From the NCBI RefSeq assembly GCF_036169555.1, contig NZ_CP108032.1, positions 558,001-622,000 of the forward strand: a stretch of DNA of 64,000 nt, in the 5' to 3' direction. The notes under the pieces are model-generated. The model saw only the letters and a program-made list of their open reading frames with translations. It had not been told where the DNA came from and did no database searches. This stretch comes from Streptomyces sp. NBC_00306 (GTDB taxonomy: Bacteria; Actinomycetota; Actinomycetes; Streptomycetales; Streptomycetaceae). Positions within the stretch are counted from its first letter, which is position 1; each line of letters starts with the position of its first letter. The position numbers and the translations under genes are program-made. Shown here piece after piece: positions 1 through 9,790 of the stretch.

Positions 1-1
1 G

Positions 2-2536
2 ATCGAGGTGGAGAGACACAGGGCGCGGGGCACCTCCGCGTCCTTCCTGGGAAGCGGCGCCGTCGGCTGGGACCGGTTCGCGCGGCAGTCCCGTCTCGAC
101 GACACCGCGCGGCGCTGTTTCGAGCGCCTGGAGCCCGCTACGGCGGCCTGGATCACCAGCTATGTCGACGGGGTCAACGCCGGCCTGGACGAAGGAGCGG
201 GGCGTGCACCGCAGTTCGCGTCGACCGGTCTTCGACCGGCGCCGTGGCAGCCGTGGGTGCCTCTCGCCATCTGGCTGAGCACGCACATCCTCTTCGCGGG
301 CTTCCCCACCAAGTTGTGGCGCGAGGAGGTCGCCAGGGCGCTGGGCGAGGAGGCGATCGATCTGTTCGCCACCGACGGCATGGGCCAGGCGGGCAGCAAC
401 GGCTGGCTCGTCGACGGGGACCGTACGGCGAGCGGCGCGCCGCTCATCGCCGGCGACCCGCACCGGTTCATCGAGGACCCGGGCATCTACCAGCAGATCC
501 ATCTGGCCTGCCCGGAGTTCGACGTCGTCGGACTGGCCGTGCCGGGAGTCCCCGGCATCGCCCACTTCGGCCACACCGGTTCGGTCGCCTGGGCCATCAC
601 CAATGCGATGGCCGACTACCAGGACCTCTACCGCGAGCGATTCCGGGACCGTGACGGGCAGTTGGAGGCCCTCGGCCCGGACGGATGGCGCTCCGTCTCC
701 GTGCACAGCGAGACCATCGAGGTGGCCGACGCCGACCCCGTGACCGTGGAGGTCGTGGAGACCGAACGCGGCCCCGTCATCATCGGCGGTCCCGGCGCGG
801 CCGAGTCGATCAGCCTGCGCATACCACCGCGCATCACCGGCGAACTCGGCTTCGACGCACTGCCCGCGCTGCTGCGGGCCCGCACGGTCGACGACGTGGA
901 CCGAGCCTTCGATCGATGGGCCGAGCCGGTCAATGTGGTCCAGGCCGCCGACACCGAGGGCGGGGTGCTGCACCGCGTCGCGGGACGCGTCCCGGTGCGC
1001 CACCCCGACAACATGCTGCGCGTCGTACCGGCGTGGGAGGCGGGTCACGACTGGGACGGATGGCACGAGTCACCGCGACGGGGCGTCGACGGCATCGCCG
1101 TGATGGCCAACGAGCGGGGCATCGCCGGCCCACTCGGTGTCGAGTTCGCTCCCCCGCACCGGGCCGGGCGCATCCGTACCCTGCTGCACGAGCAGCACTC
1201 CTGGACCGCCGCGGGCATGGCCACCGTCCACATGGACACCCAACTGGACTCGGCGAAGCCTCTGTTGCGGCTCGTCGCCGGCGCCGACGGGCTGAGCCCC
1301 GAGGCAGCCCGGCTGCGGGAGCGGCTGGTCGGCTGGAACCGGCGGATGGACGCCGACAGCGAGGACGCGGCGGCGTACGCCCGGCTGCGCTCCGTCGTGG
1401 TGCGGTTGGTCGCGGAGCACCCGGCGCTCGCGAAGCTCGCCGAGCAGGTCGACCTCGCCGCCTACCCCGAGGCCCTGCGGCCCTGGCTGGCACTGGTCCC
1501 CAAGGTCGCCTTCGCCCTGGAAGGGCTGCTCGTGACCTCCGCGCTGCCGGAAATCGACCGCCAGGAGCTCGTGCGGACGGCCCTGGAGGAGGCCGCCGCC
1601 GCGGCACCGACCGCTGCCACCTGGGGCGAGACGCACCGGCTCGCGCCCTGGCAGGCGGAGCCGGACGGCGAGCCGGAGGACTGGCCGGGGCTCTCCGGCG
1701 ACCAGGACTGTGTGCTGTCCACCTCCAGCATCCCGGGCGTCAGCGACCTCAGCGCCCGCGGCCCTGCCGCGCGCTACGTCTGGGACCTGGCCCGCCGCGA
1801 CGACAGCCTCTGGGTGGTGCCGCTCGGCGCCTCCGGAGCCGCGGGCGACCCGCACCGGCGCGACCAGCTGCCGCTGTGGCTGCACGGCGGTTTCGTCCCC
1901 GTCATCACCGACTGGAACCTACTCACCGAGGAAGACATGCCCGCTGAACACACCACCCGCTCCCGTACGGCCGTGCACGAGGCCGCTGTCGACGGGTTCG
2001 GCACGGTGCGCATCGTCCCGCTGGATCCCGCCGCCGACTCGGCCCTCGTCCACCGCTGGGTCACCGAGGAACGCGCCCGGTACTGGGGCATGGGCGGTCA
2101 TACGCGCGAACAGGTCCAGGAGATCTACGAGTTCGTGGACTCGCTCGCCACCCACCACGCCTACCTCGTCCACCTCGACGACGAGCCGGTCGCACTGTTC
2201 CAGACGTACGAGCCGGGCGCCGACCCGGTCGGTGAGTGCTACGACGTACAGCCCGGCGACTTCGGCATCCACCTGCTGGTCGGCCCGCCGGCCGAGGGCG
2301 GATCGCGGCGCGGCTTCACCAGTGCCCTTCTTGCGGCACTGGTGGGATTCGTCCTCAAGGATCCGCAGGTCCTGCGAGTGGTCGTCGAGCCCGACGCCCG
2401 CAACGAGAAGGCCGTCGCCCGCATGGTGCGGTCCGGCTTCGTGCTCGGGCCCGAGATCGACAAGCCGGAGAAGAGGGCGCAGTTGGCCTTCCTCAGCCGT
2501 GAAACGCTCGACAGATGGGCGCTCGTCGGACCGTGA
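2..2536 (+). CDS. Penicillin-acylase-family protein fused to IucB/DesC-type N-acyltransferase (5' end cut by window)
   Basis: The reading frame is open back to base 2, so the start and first part of the alpha chain lie outside the window. Counting from the GTG at base 8, residues 1-640 are an Ntn-hydrolase of the penicillin acylase family: GQAGSNGW places the nucleophile at Ser130, which becomes the N terminus of the beta chain after self-cleavage. Residues about 650-842 are a GNAT-like acyltransferase of the siderophore type (Acyltransferase_8, as in IucB, AlcB and DesC), with the conserved EIYEFVDSL, THHAYLV, FGIHLLVGPP, RVVVEPDARNEKAV and PEKRAQLAFL blocks. In known systems the second domain acylates N-hydroxylated lysine or cadaverine and acylases such as PvdQ deacylate siderophore precursors, so a siderophore role is inferred. 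An in-frame ATG at 1937 (residue 644) follows a GAGGAAG stretch exactly at the domain border, so the acyltransferase might also be made alone. Confidence 0.85.
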   Translation: MEVERHRARGTSASFLGSGAVGWDRFARQSRLDDTARRCFERLEPATAAWITSYVDGVNAGLDEGAGRAPQFASTGLRPAPWQPWVPLAIWLSTHILFAGFPTKLWREEVARALGEEAIDLFATDGMGQAGSNGWLVDGDRTASGAPLIAGDPHRFIEDPGIYQQIHLACPEFDVVGLAVPGVPGIAHFGHTGSVAWAITNAMADYQDLYRERFRDRDGQLEALGPDGWRSVSVHSETIEVADADPVTVEVVETERGPVIIGGPGAAESISLRIPPRITGELGFDALPALLRARTVDDVDRAFDRWAEPVNVVQAADTEGGVLHRVAGRVPVRHPDNMLRVVPAWEAGHDWDGWHESPRRGVDGIAVMANERGIAGPLGVEFAPPHRAGRIRTLLHEQHSWTAAGMATVHMDTQLDSAKPLLRLVAGADGLSPEAARLRERLVGWNRRMDADSEDAAAYARLRSVVVRLVAEHPALAKLAEQVDLAAYPEALRPWLALVPKVAFALEGLLVTSALPEIDRQELVRTALEEAAAAAPTAATWGETHRLAPWQAEPDGEPEDWPGLSGDQDCVLSTSSIPGVSDLSARGPAARYVWDLARRDDSLWVVPLGASGAAGDPHRRDQLPLWLHGGFVPVITDWNLLTEEDMPAEHTTRSRTAVHEAAVDGFGTVRIVPLDPAADSALVHRWVTEERARYWGMGGHTREQVQEIYEFVDSLATHHAYLVHLDDEPVALFQTYEPGADPVGECYDVQPGDFGIHLLVGPPAEGGSRRGFTSALLAALVGFVLKDPQVLRVVVEPDARNEKAVARMVRSGFVLGPEIDKPEKRAQLAFLSRETLDRWALVGP

Positions 2537-2577
2537 CACACCCGGCCGCCGGCCGGACCTCCACAGGCACTGACATG

Positions 2578-2614
2578 CCCGACCGCCGCCGCTGAGCCGG
2601 CGGCGGCGGTCGGG
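2578..2614. terminator. Bidirectional hairpin between acylase fusion and hypE
   Basis: A perfect 14-bp stem (2578-2591 with 2601-2614, C3GACC...GGTCG3) with a 9-nt loop lies between two convergent genes and is followed by a short T-rich stretch on the plus strand. It probably ends both transcripts. Confidence 0.7.
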
Positions 2615-2621
2615 TTGTTCG

Positions 2622-3684
2622 TCAGCAGATGCGCGGGAGTTGCTCGCCGAGCGGCATGTCCACCACACGTGTGCCGCCGAGACCGGTGGCCGCGACCACC
2701 ATCCCGGCGTGCTCCTCGACGCAATGGCCGATCGCCACGGCCTCCTTGCCCAAGGGGTGCGCGCGCATGGCCGCGAGAACGGCGTCCGCGTGATCCGGCG
2801 GGACGAAGGCGACCAGCTTGCCCTCGTTGGCGACGTACAGCGGGTCGAGCCCGAGGAAGGCACAGGCGTTGGCGACCGTGTCGGGCACGGGCAGGGACCG
2901 CTCGTCGAGCGTGACGCCCACGCCCCCGGCCGCCGCGATCTCGTTGAGGGAGGTGGCCAGACCACCGCGGGTCGGGTCGCGCAGGACGTGGATGTCCGGG
3001 CACACCGCCAGCATGTCCGCCACCAGCCCGGCCAGGCACGCGGTGTCGCTCTGGATCTCGACGCCGAACTCCAGCCCTTCGCGCACGCTCATGATCGCCA
3101 CACCGTGCACACCGATCGGTCCGCTGACGAGGACCACGTCGCCGGGCGCCGCGCGCTGCGGACGGATGTCGATACCGTCCGGGATCAGGCCGATGCCCGC
3201 GGTGTTGATGAAGATGCCGTCGCCGTGGCCCGCGTCGACGACCTTCGTGTCCCCGGTGGCGATGACCACCCCGGCGGTCCTGGCGGCTTCTCCGAGTGCT
3301 TCGGCCACCCGCCCGACGAGGGCGAGTTCGACGCCTTCCTCCAGGATGAATCCGCAGGAGAGGTAGGCGGGCACGGCTCCCACCATCGCCAGGTCGTTGA
3401 CGGTCCCGTTGACCGCGAGGTCGCCGATGCTGCCGCCGGGGAAGAACAGGGGCCGCACCACGAACGAGTCGGTCGAGAACGCGAGACGGGCACCGCCGAG
3501 TGTCAGATGTGCGGAGTCGCCCAGTTCGGCGAGGACGTCGCTGCCGAACGCCGGCGCGAAGAGGTGCTCCACCAGCTCGGCGGAGAGCGTCCCGCCGCCG
3601 CCGTGCCCCATCACGATCCGCTCGTGATCGCGCAGGGGCGCCGGGCAGGTCCACCCGGAGAAGTCCACGGGTGCCGAAGCGAAG

Positions 3685-3692
<8 letters not shown>
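2622..3692 (-). CDS. hypE: Hydrogenase maturation protein HypE
   Basis: HypE dehydrates the thiocarbamate that HypF places on its C-terminal cysteine, giving the cyanide ligand of the [NiFe] centre. The 356-aa protein is of normal length, has the AIRS/PurM-type glycine-rich GHGGGG near residue 29, and ends exactly in PRIC, the carbamoylated tail (Cys356). The TTG start at 3692 is preceded by AAGGAGG about 9 nt upstream and overlaps the end of hypD by 8 nt. It is the last gene of the hypABFCDE operon and faces a convergent gene across a strong hairpin. Confidence 0.95.
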
Positions 3693-4799
<1,107 letters not shown>

Positions 4800-4803
<4 letters not shown>

Positions 4804-5153
4804 GACCGCGCCTCCTTGTCGGCGGGTTCCACGGGGGTGTCCCCGGCGCCGGGGAGTTCGGTGCCGGCGGGGCGTTCCGCGCCCGCGTCCCGGGCAGCCT
4901 TGCCCCAGGCGTCGCCGAACTCCTCCTCGAGCACGCCCAGGTTCTCGAAGAGTTCGAGAGTCTGCTTGGCCGATTCCTCGTCCAGGCGTTGCAGCGCGAA
5001 GCCCACATGGACGATCGCGTAGTCCCCGACCTGCATGTCCGGGACGTATTCCAGACACACGTCCTTGACGACGCCGCCGAAGTCCACCTTGGCCATCCGC
5101 GTCGCGTCACGTTCCTCGATCTCCAGCACTCTGCCGGGTACGGCCAGACACAT
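4800..5153 (-). CDS. hypC: Hydrogenase maturation chaperone HypC
   Basis: HypC carries iron between HypD and the large subunit. The ATG at 5153 is chosen over an upstream GTG because it gives the obligatory MCLAVPG N terminus with Cys2, and it has GGGAGG 8 nt upstream. His49 in DYAIVHVG is the other conserved residue. At 117 aa it is longer than classical HypC (about 80-90 aa): the extra 35 residues form a Pro/Glu/Ala-rich acidic tail of no recognised function. It lies 14 nt after hypF and overlaps hypD by 4 nt, so translation is probably coupled. Confidence 0.93.
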
Positions 5154-5167
5154 GATGCGTTCCTCCC

Positions 5168-7531
5168 TCACTCCTCGGCTCGGGCGGCGACGATCAGCTG
5201 TCCGAGGGCCAGACCGCCGTCGTTGGGCGGCACCCGGCGGTGCCGCAGCACGGTGAAGCCGTCCCGTTCCAGGACGCCGCAGCAGCCTTGTGTCAGCAGG
5301 GCGTTGCAGAACACCCCGCCGCTCAGAGCCACCGTTTCGATGCCCGTACGGTGTCGGGCCACCTCACACACCTCCTGGACCAGGGCGATCACGCCCTGGT
5401 GGAAACGACGGGCCACGGGCCCGGCCGGAGCCCCGCCGCGCATGTCCGCGACGGCGGCCGCGAGGACCGGCGCCGGATCGGCGATCAGCGGAGCCTCGGG
5501 GTCCTCGGTCTCCGCTCTCAGGATGAACCGGTACGCGTCATTCCGCGCGTCGTCGCCGACACTGCCGGTGACATCGGACAGTGCGGCGTTCTCCAGTTCC
5601 ATCGCGGCCTGCGCCTCGTACTCCACCCGGTGGCAGACCCCCGCCAGCGAGGACACCGCGTCGAAGAGGCGCCCCATGCTGGAGGTGGGCACACAGGCGA
5701 GATCGCGCTCCAGCTGACGGTCGAGCAGTCTGCGCTCCCCCGGTGTGGCGACCGCGGTGCACGGCAGGTCGTCCGACCAGGGCAGCCCCGCCGCCCGCAG
5801 GTGGGAGAGGGCCATCCGGTAGGGGTTGCGGACGGCCGCGTCGCCGCCCGGCAGCGGCACATAGGCCAGGTGGGCGAACCGCCGGTATCCGTCGTAGTCG
5901 GCGATGAGCACCTCACCGCCCCAGACCGCGCCGTCGTCGCCGTACCCCGTGCCGTCGAAGGCGATCCCGATGACCGGTGCCGTGCCGTCCAGGCCGTGTT
6001 CGGCCATCGCGGAGGCGACGTGGGCGTGGTGGTGCTGGACCTGGCGCAGGGGCAGTCCGGAGGTCTCGGCCGCGCGTAGCGCCCACTGGGTGGAGCGGTA
6101 GCCGGGGTGCCGGTCGGCGATCAGCATCCGGGGGGTGACGGAGGTGAGGTCCGTCAGATGCGCGGTGGCGCGTTCGAACGCGGTCAGGGTAGCCAGATCG
6201 TCCATGTCCCCGACGTGCGCGGACATCCAGGCGTAGCGGTCGTCGCCCGCGCAGAAGGTGTTCTTCAGATCGCCGCCCACGGCGAGGGCGGGGACGACGG
6301 GTACCGGCAGGGCGACCGGGAAGGGGGCGTAGCCGCGTGAGCGGCGCACGGGCAACTCGGCACCGGCGCAGATCCGGACGACCGAATCGTCGCAGGGCAC
6401 ATGGATGGGGCGGTCGTGCATCAGCCAGGCGTCGGCCAGTCCGTCGAGTCGGGTGAGGGCCTCGGTGTCGTCGGTGACGATGGGCTCGCCTGCGCGGTTC
6501 CCGCTGGTCATGACGAGGACGGCGGGACCGGGCGGATCACCGGGCAGTCCGAGGAGCAGCCGGTGCAGGGGGGTGTACGGCAGCATCACGCCGAGGTCAG
6601 GGCTGCCGGGCGCGACACCGGGCGCCACGTCGGCGGCGGTCTCGGTCCGGTGACGCCGCAACAGGACGACGGGCTTGCGCGGACCGAGGAGCAACTCCCT
6701 TTCCTCGAGACCGACTTCGGCGAGCCGTTCGACCGTTTCCAGCGAGTCCGCCAGCACGGCGAAGGGTTTGTCGCCACGGTTCTTGCGCTTGCGCAGCGTC
6801 CGAACGGCCGCGGGATCGCTCGCGTCGCAGGCCAGGTGGTAGCCGCCGACACCCTTCACGGCCAGGACGGCGCCCTGGGCGAGCAGGCTGCGGGCCTCGG
6901 CGAGCGCGGCGGCGTCCTGGCGCGAAGCGGTGTCCGCGGTGCCGCGGCGCAGGGTGAGCCGGGGACCGCAGGAGGGGCAGGCGATGGGCTGGGCGTGGAA
7001 CCGCCGGTCGCCGGGCGCGGTGTACTCGCGCCGGCAGTCGGCGCACATCGGGAACGCGGCCATGGTGGTCCGGTCCCGGTCGTACGGCAGCGAGGTCACC
7101 ACGGTGAAGCGCGGACCGCAGTGCGTGCAGGTGATGAACGGGTGCCGGTGCCGCCGGTCGGCGGGATCGGCGAGTTCACGCAGGCAGTCGTCGCAGGTTG
7201 CGGTGTCCGGGGAGACCAGGGTGCGGCCGGGTCCGCCGGCGGACGGCCGGATGGTGAACCCGTGGTCACCGCTCTGTGGGGGTACGGCGCGGTGCTCGAC
7301 GGACTCGACGACGGCGAGCGGCGGGGGCTCGGCGGCGATCCGTGTGCAGAAGTCCGCGACGGCTCGCCCCGGGCCCTCCACCTCGGCGACGACTCCGTCC
7401 GCGTTGTTGGTGACCCAACCCGTCAGACCGAGTTCTTCGGCGAGGGTGTAGACGAAGGGCCGGAAGCCGACGCCCTGCACGACACCGCGGACGGTGACCT
7501 GCCTGCGCTCTCGGCTCCGGTCGCCGGTCAT
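5168..7531 (-). CDS. hypF: Carbamoyltransferase HypF
   Basis: HypF uses carbamoyl phosphate and ATP to carbamoylate HypE, the first step in making the CN ligands. The 787-aa protein has the full domain order: acylphosphatase (about residues 10-95, VQGVGFRPF), tandem zinc-finger motifs (CDDCL, CTHCGPRFT, CADCRREY, CPSCGP), a YrdC-like domain (about 200-385), and a Kae1/TobZ-like C-terminal domain with VIGIAFDGTGYG, HHAHVASAM and the final LSGGVFCN. The start ATG overlaps the hypB stop as ATGA. Confidence 0.95.
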   Translation of the reverse strand: MTGDRSRERRQVTVRGVVQGVGFRPFVYTLAEELGLTGWVTNNADGVVAEVEGPGRAVADFCTRIAAEPPPLAVVESVEHRAVPPQSGDHGFTIRPSAGGPGRTLVSPDTATCDDCLRELADPADRRHRHPFITCTHCGPRFTVVTSLPYDRDRTTMAAFPMCADCRREYTAPGDRRFHAQPIACPSCGPRLTLRRGTADTASRQDAAALAEARSLLAQGAVLAVKGVGGYHLACDASDPAAVRTLRKRKNRGDKPFAVLADSLETVERLAEVGLEERELLLGPRKPVVLLRRHRTETAADVAPGVAPGSPDLGVMLPYTPLHRLLLGLPGDPPGPAVLVMTSGNRAGEPIVTDDTEALTRLDGLADAWLMHDRPIHVPCDDSVVRICAGAELPVRRSRGYAPFPVALPVPVVPALAVGGDLKNTFCAGDDRYAWMSAHVGDMDDLATLTAFERATAHLTDLTSVTPRMLIADRHPGYRSTQWALRAAETSGLPLRQVQHHHAHVASAMAEHGLDGTAPVIGIAFDGTGYGDDGAVWGGEVLIADYDGYRRFAHLAYVPLPGGDAAVRNPYRMALSHLRAAGLPWSDDLPCTAVATPGERRLLDRQLERDLACVPTSSMGRLFDAVSSLAGVCHRVEYEAQAAMELENAALSDVTGSVGDDARNDAYRFILRAETEDPEAPLIADPAPVLAAAVADMRGGAPAGPVARRFHQGVIALVQEVCEVARHRTGIETVALSGGVFCNALLTQGCCGVLERDGFTVLRHRRVPPNDGGLALGQLIVAARAEE

Positions 7532-8277
7532 GACACCGGCCCCGGTTCCCGCACCGTGCCGTTCGCGTGGCTGTGCAGATGCTTCTCGTGCTGCCGCGCC
7601 AGCACCGGGGTGTGTGTCTCCTCGCCCTCGGCGCCGCGCAGGATGTGGGCGAGGAGCGCGTCGACACCCTCTCCGGTGCGGGCGGAGGTCTCCAGGACCG
7701 GAACACCGGGATTGACCTGCTGGACTCCGCCGAGGAACGTCTCGCGCGCGAAGCCCACGGCGTCCGCGAGATCGGTCTTGGTGACGACCACCAGCTGGGC
7801 GAGACCGAAGGCCGCCGGGTACTTGACCGGCTTGTCCTCACCCTCGGTCACCGAGGCGAGGGCGATCCGCAGCGTCTCACCGAGGTCGTAGGAGGCGGGG
7901 CAGACGAGGTTGCCGACGTTCTCCACGAACAGCAGACGGGTGCCGTCGGGCAGCCAGTCCTCCAGCCGGGCCTGGAGCATCCCTGCCTCCAGATGGCACA
8001 GGCCGTCGGTGAGGATCTGCTGCACGGGGGCGCCGGAGCGGGCGAGCCGGGTGGCGTCGTTCTCGGTGGCCAGGTCGGCGGTGACGGCGGCGGCCGGTGT
8101 GCCCGCCGCGACCGCGCGGGTCAGCAGTTGTTCGAGCAGGGCGGTCTTGCCGCTGCCGGGGCTGGACATCAGGTTCACGGCGACCGTGCCGCGCGACGCC
8201 AGAAAGCGCCTCAGCGCCAGGGCGTTCTCGTCGTTCTTCGCGAGCACGGCCTGGTGGAGGTCAACGGTGCGGCACAT
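7528..8277 (-). CDS. hypB: Nickel-inserting GTPase HypB
   Basis: HypB hydrolyses GTP to drive nickel delivery to the large subunit. The start at 8277 gives MCRTVDLH after a GAGGAGA ribosome-binding site; the 14 codons upstream are judged untranslated. The P-loop SSPGSGKT (Lys44), the metal-site pairs DGLCHLEA and VGNLVCP, and VVTKTDLAD for guanine recognition are present. There is no N-terminal polyhistidine stretch, but the C terminus has a short histidine patch (QHEKHLHSH) that could store nickel. It overlaps hypA by 17 nt and hypF by 4 nt. Confidence 0.94.
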   Translation of the reverse strand: MCRTVDLHQAVLAKNDENALALRRFLASRGTVAVNLMSSPGSGKTALLEQLLTRAVAAGTPAAAVTADLATENDATRLARSGAPVQQILTDGLCHLEAGMLQARLEDWLPDGTRLLFVENVGNLVCPASYDLGETLRIALASVTEGEDKPVKYPAAFGLAQLVVVTKTDLADAVGFARETFLGGVQQVNPGVPVLETSARTGEGVDALLAHILRGAEGEETHTPVLARQHEKHLHSHANGTVREPGPVS

Positions 8278-8677
8278 GGCTCGTCTCCTCGTCGCGCGTC
8301 GTGTCCCGGGCGGTGTCACCCACCGCGGTCCCGTCCGGGCCTTCGTCGGCCACGACCACCCGGACGATCTCCAGTTCCCGGCCGGCGAGCAGGGTCAGCG
8401 GGCGCTCGCAGTCGCCGCACCACAGCACCGGGGGCATCCCCGTCGGTGTGTCCCGGCCGCAGCCGTCGCAGTGGGCCTCTCCGTCAACAGTCTCGATCAC
8501 CAGCCGGGCCCCCGCGAGCAGAGTGCCGTCGGCGGCCAGACCGAAGGAGAAGTCCAGGGCCTCGGGGACCACCGCGACGAGCTCGCCGATCCGCAGGGTC
8601 AGCGATTCGACCCGGTCGTCGGGGACCGCGTCCCTCACCTGGTCGATGACGGCCATCGCGATGGAGAGTTCGTGCAC
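8261..8677 (-). CDS. hypA: Nickel metallochaperone HypA
   Basis: HypA binds nickel through its N terminus and zinc through two CxxC pairs. The GTG at 8677 is preferred over the GTG at 8686 because it produces the family N terminus MHELS (His2 is the nickel ligand) and has AGGTGA 7 nt upstream. The zinc motif is CDGC...CGDC. The 138-aa product is about 20 residues longer than usual because of an Asp/Thr/Arg-rich C-terminal tail that overlaps hypB. It is the first gene of the hypABFCDE operon, divergent from a PadR regulator. Confidence 0.92.
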   Translation of the reverse strand: MHELSIAMAVIDQVRDAVPDDRVESLTLRIGELVAVVPEALDFSFGLAADGTLLAGARLVIETVDGEAHCDGCGRDTPTGMPPVLWCGDCERPLTLLAGRELEIVRVVVADEGPDGTAVGDTARDTTRDEETSHVPHR

Positions 8678-8754
8678 GGCGCTCACCTGCCCGGCCCGCG
8701 GGCCGCCCCGCCCCGGTGGGCGGACCCGGCCTGCCTGGCTACTCTGAAAGAACG
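8678..8754. promoter_or_regulatory. Divergent control region between hypA and padR
   Basis: Only 77 nt separate the start codons of hypA (minus) and the PadR gene (plus). On the plus strand TACTCT at 8740-8745 fits a -10 element about 10 nt before the padR ATG, so that transcript may be nearly leaderless. The rest is very GC-rich, with a short GCCCGCGGGC palindrome next to hypA. PadR repressors usually bind their own promoter, so control of hyp by this PadR is an inference from geometry. Confidence 0.45.
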
Positions 8755-9165
8755 ATGGCTGGTCACGAGGTCGAGCGACGGGCTCTGCTCACCCCGGTCC
8801 TGCTCCTGCTGCTCGCCGAACGTCGGGGTCATGGCTACGAGCTGGTGCAGCGACTGGGGGCTTTCGGCTGGGCCGAGGCCGAATCGGCGCACGTGTACCG
8901 GCTGCTGAGGGGTATGGAGAGCTGCGGGGAGGTCTCCTCGCACTGGCACGCCTCGGCCACGGGTCCCGCGCGCCGGGTGTACTCCATCACCCAGCAGGGC
9001 GCGATGGACCTCGCCCTGTGGTTCGTACGCCTCGGTGAGCTGCACAGCACCCTCCACCTCTTCCTCGAGCGGTATGTGCAGCTCGAGGACGTCGCGGGCG
9101 GGGGCGGGGAAGCCCCGGACCCCGGTCCGCACCATCCGGATCACATGCGCCGGATGCGCAGGTAA
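8755..9165 (+). CDS. PadR-family transcriptional regulator
   Basis: A 136-aa protein with the PadR winged-helix layout: an N-terminal hydrophobic helix (LLTPVLLLLLAERRGHGYEL), recognition region SAHVYRLLRGMESCGEVSSHW, and a beta-wing followed by an alpha-helical C terminus that usually dimerises. The ATG at 8755 is used because the family begins just before this helix; upstream in-frame sequence is untypical. It is inserted on the opposite strand between the hyp operon and the hydrogenase structural operon, and its 3' end overlaps the small membrane protein gene by 25 nt. Its ligand is unknown; a role in hydrogenase control is inferred from position only. Confidence 0.85.
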   Translation: MAGHEVERRALLTPVLLLLLAERRGHGYELVQRLGAFGWAEAESAHVYRLLRGMESCGEVSSHWHASATGPARRVYSITQQGAMDLALWFVRLGELHSTLHLFLERYVQLEDVAGGGGEAPDPGPHHPDHMRRMRR

Positions 9166-9260
9166 CGCCGTACGTCCGGCACGACCCTGGCGACGCCGTA
9201 GACCATCGCGAGTCCCACGGCCGCCAGTCCGGCCCAGGTCCATTCCATGTGTGCCTCCAT
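9141..9260 (-). CDS. 39-aa single-span membrane protein (DUF6893-like) ending the hydrogenase operon
   Basis: This short frame starts at ATG 9260 with AGGAG about 10 nt upstream, 5 nt after the protease gene. A second ATG at 9243 (MEWTW) with GGAGG 5 nt upstream is an alternative start. The product has one hydrophobic helix (WAGLAAVGLAMVYGVARVV) and a strongly basic C terminus (RRYLRIRRM), predicting a one-span membrane peptide with a positive inner tail. I recall such peptides near actinobacterial hydrogenase genes as DUF6893; that assignment is from memory. A membrane anchor or assembly role is a guess. Confidence 0.7.
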   Translation of the reverse strand: MEAHMEWTWAGLAAVGLAMVYGVARVVPDVRRYLRIRRM

Positions 9261-9265
9261 CGTGT

Positions 9266-9790
9266 TCAGCTCCTTTGGGGTACGGAGGTTGCGCGGTGCA
9301 CGAGGCCGAGCACGAGTCCCGCTGCCGGCTCCACGGCGTCCGCGACCGGCGGGGTCAGGCCCATGCCCTCGTCCGTGTTCTGTGGCTGGCACCCGACGAC
9401 GTAGACCTCGTCGGGAAGGGTGCCGCCCGCGCCCGCGTGCAGGTCGTGCAGCAGGCCCAGCACGGTGGCGGGATCCATGGCGTGGGTGTCGAGCGGCCCT
9501 GGTTCGCGTGCCTGAGGCGGCTCGGGGCCGACGTCGATCGTGTAGAGCGTGCCGGGTGCGCCGCCCCGGTTGACGATGTCGACGAGGACGAGCGTGCGAT
9601 AACCCTCCAGCAGCCGGTAGGCGAGGTGCACACCGCGGATACCGGCGTCCATCAGCTCGACGCCGGGCGGCAGTCGGGAGGGGTCGCGGCCGAGCCACCG
9701 GACGGTCTCCACGCCGAATCCGTCGTCCTGGAGGAAGACATTGCCCACTCCGGCGACGAGGACACGGCGTGGTGTCTCCGTTGCGGTCAT
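9266..9790 (-). CDS. Hydrogenase maturation endopeptidase (HupD/HycI family)
   Basis: A 174-aa protease that should clip the C-terminal extension of the large subunit after nickel insertion. It shows the family N terminus VAGVGNVFLQDDGFGVE (metal-binding acidic residue in DDGFG), the second conserved region ELMDAGIRGVHLAY, and DTHAMDP with the later histidine-containing metal ligand region. Its substrate in the same operon, HhyL, carries a 23-residue tail after the expected cleavage site. The start at 9790 overlaps the upstream gene by 4 nt. Confidence 0.92.
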   Translation of the reverse strand: MTATETPRRVLVAGVGNVFLQDDGFGVETVRWLGRDPSRLPPGVELMDAGIRGVHLAYRLLEGYRTLVLVDIVNRGGAPGTLYTIDVGPEPPQAREPGPLDTHAMDPATVLGLLHDLHAGAGGTLPDEVYVVGCQPQNTDEGMGLTPPVADAVEPAAGLVLGLVHRATSVPQRS

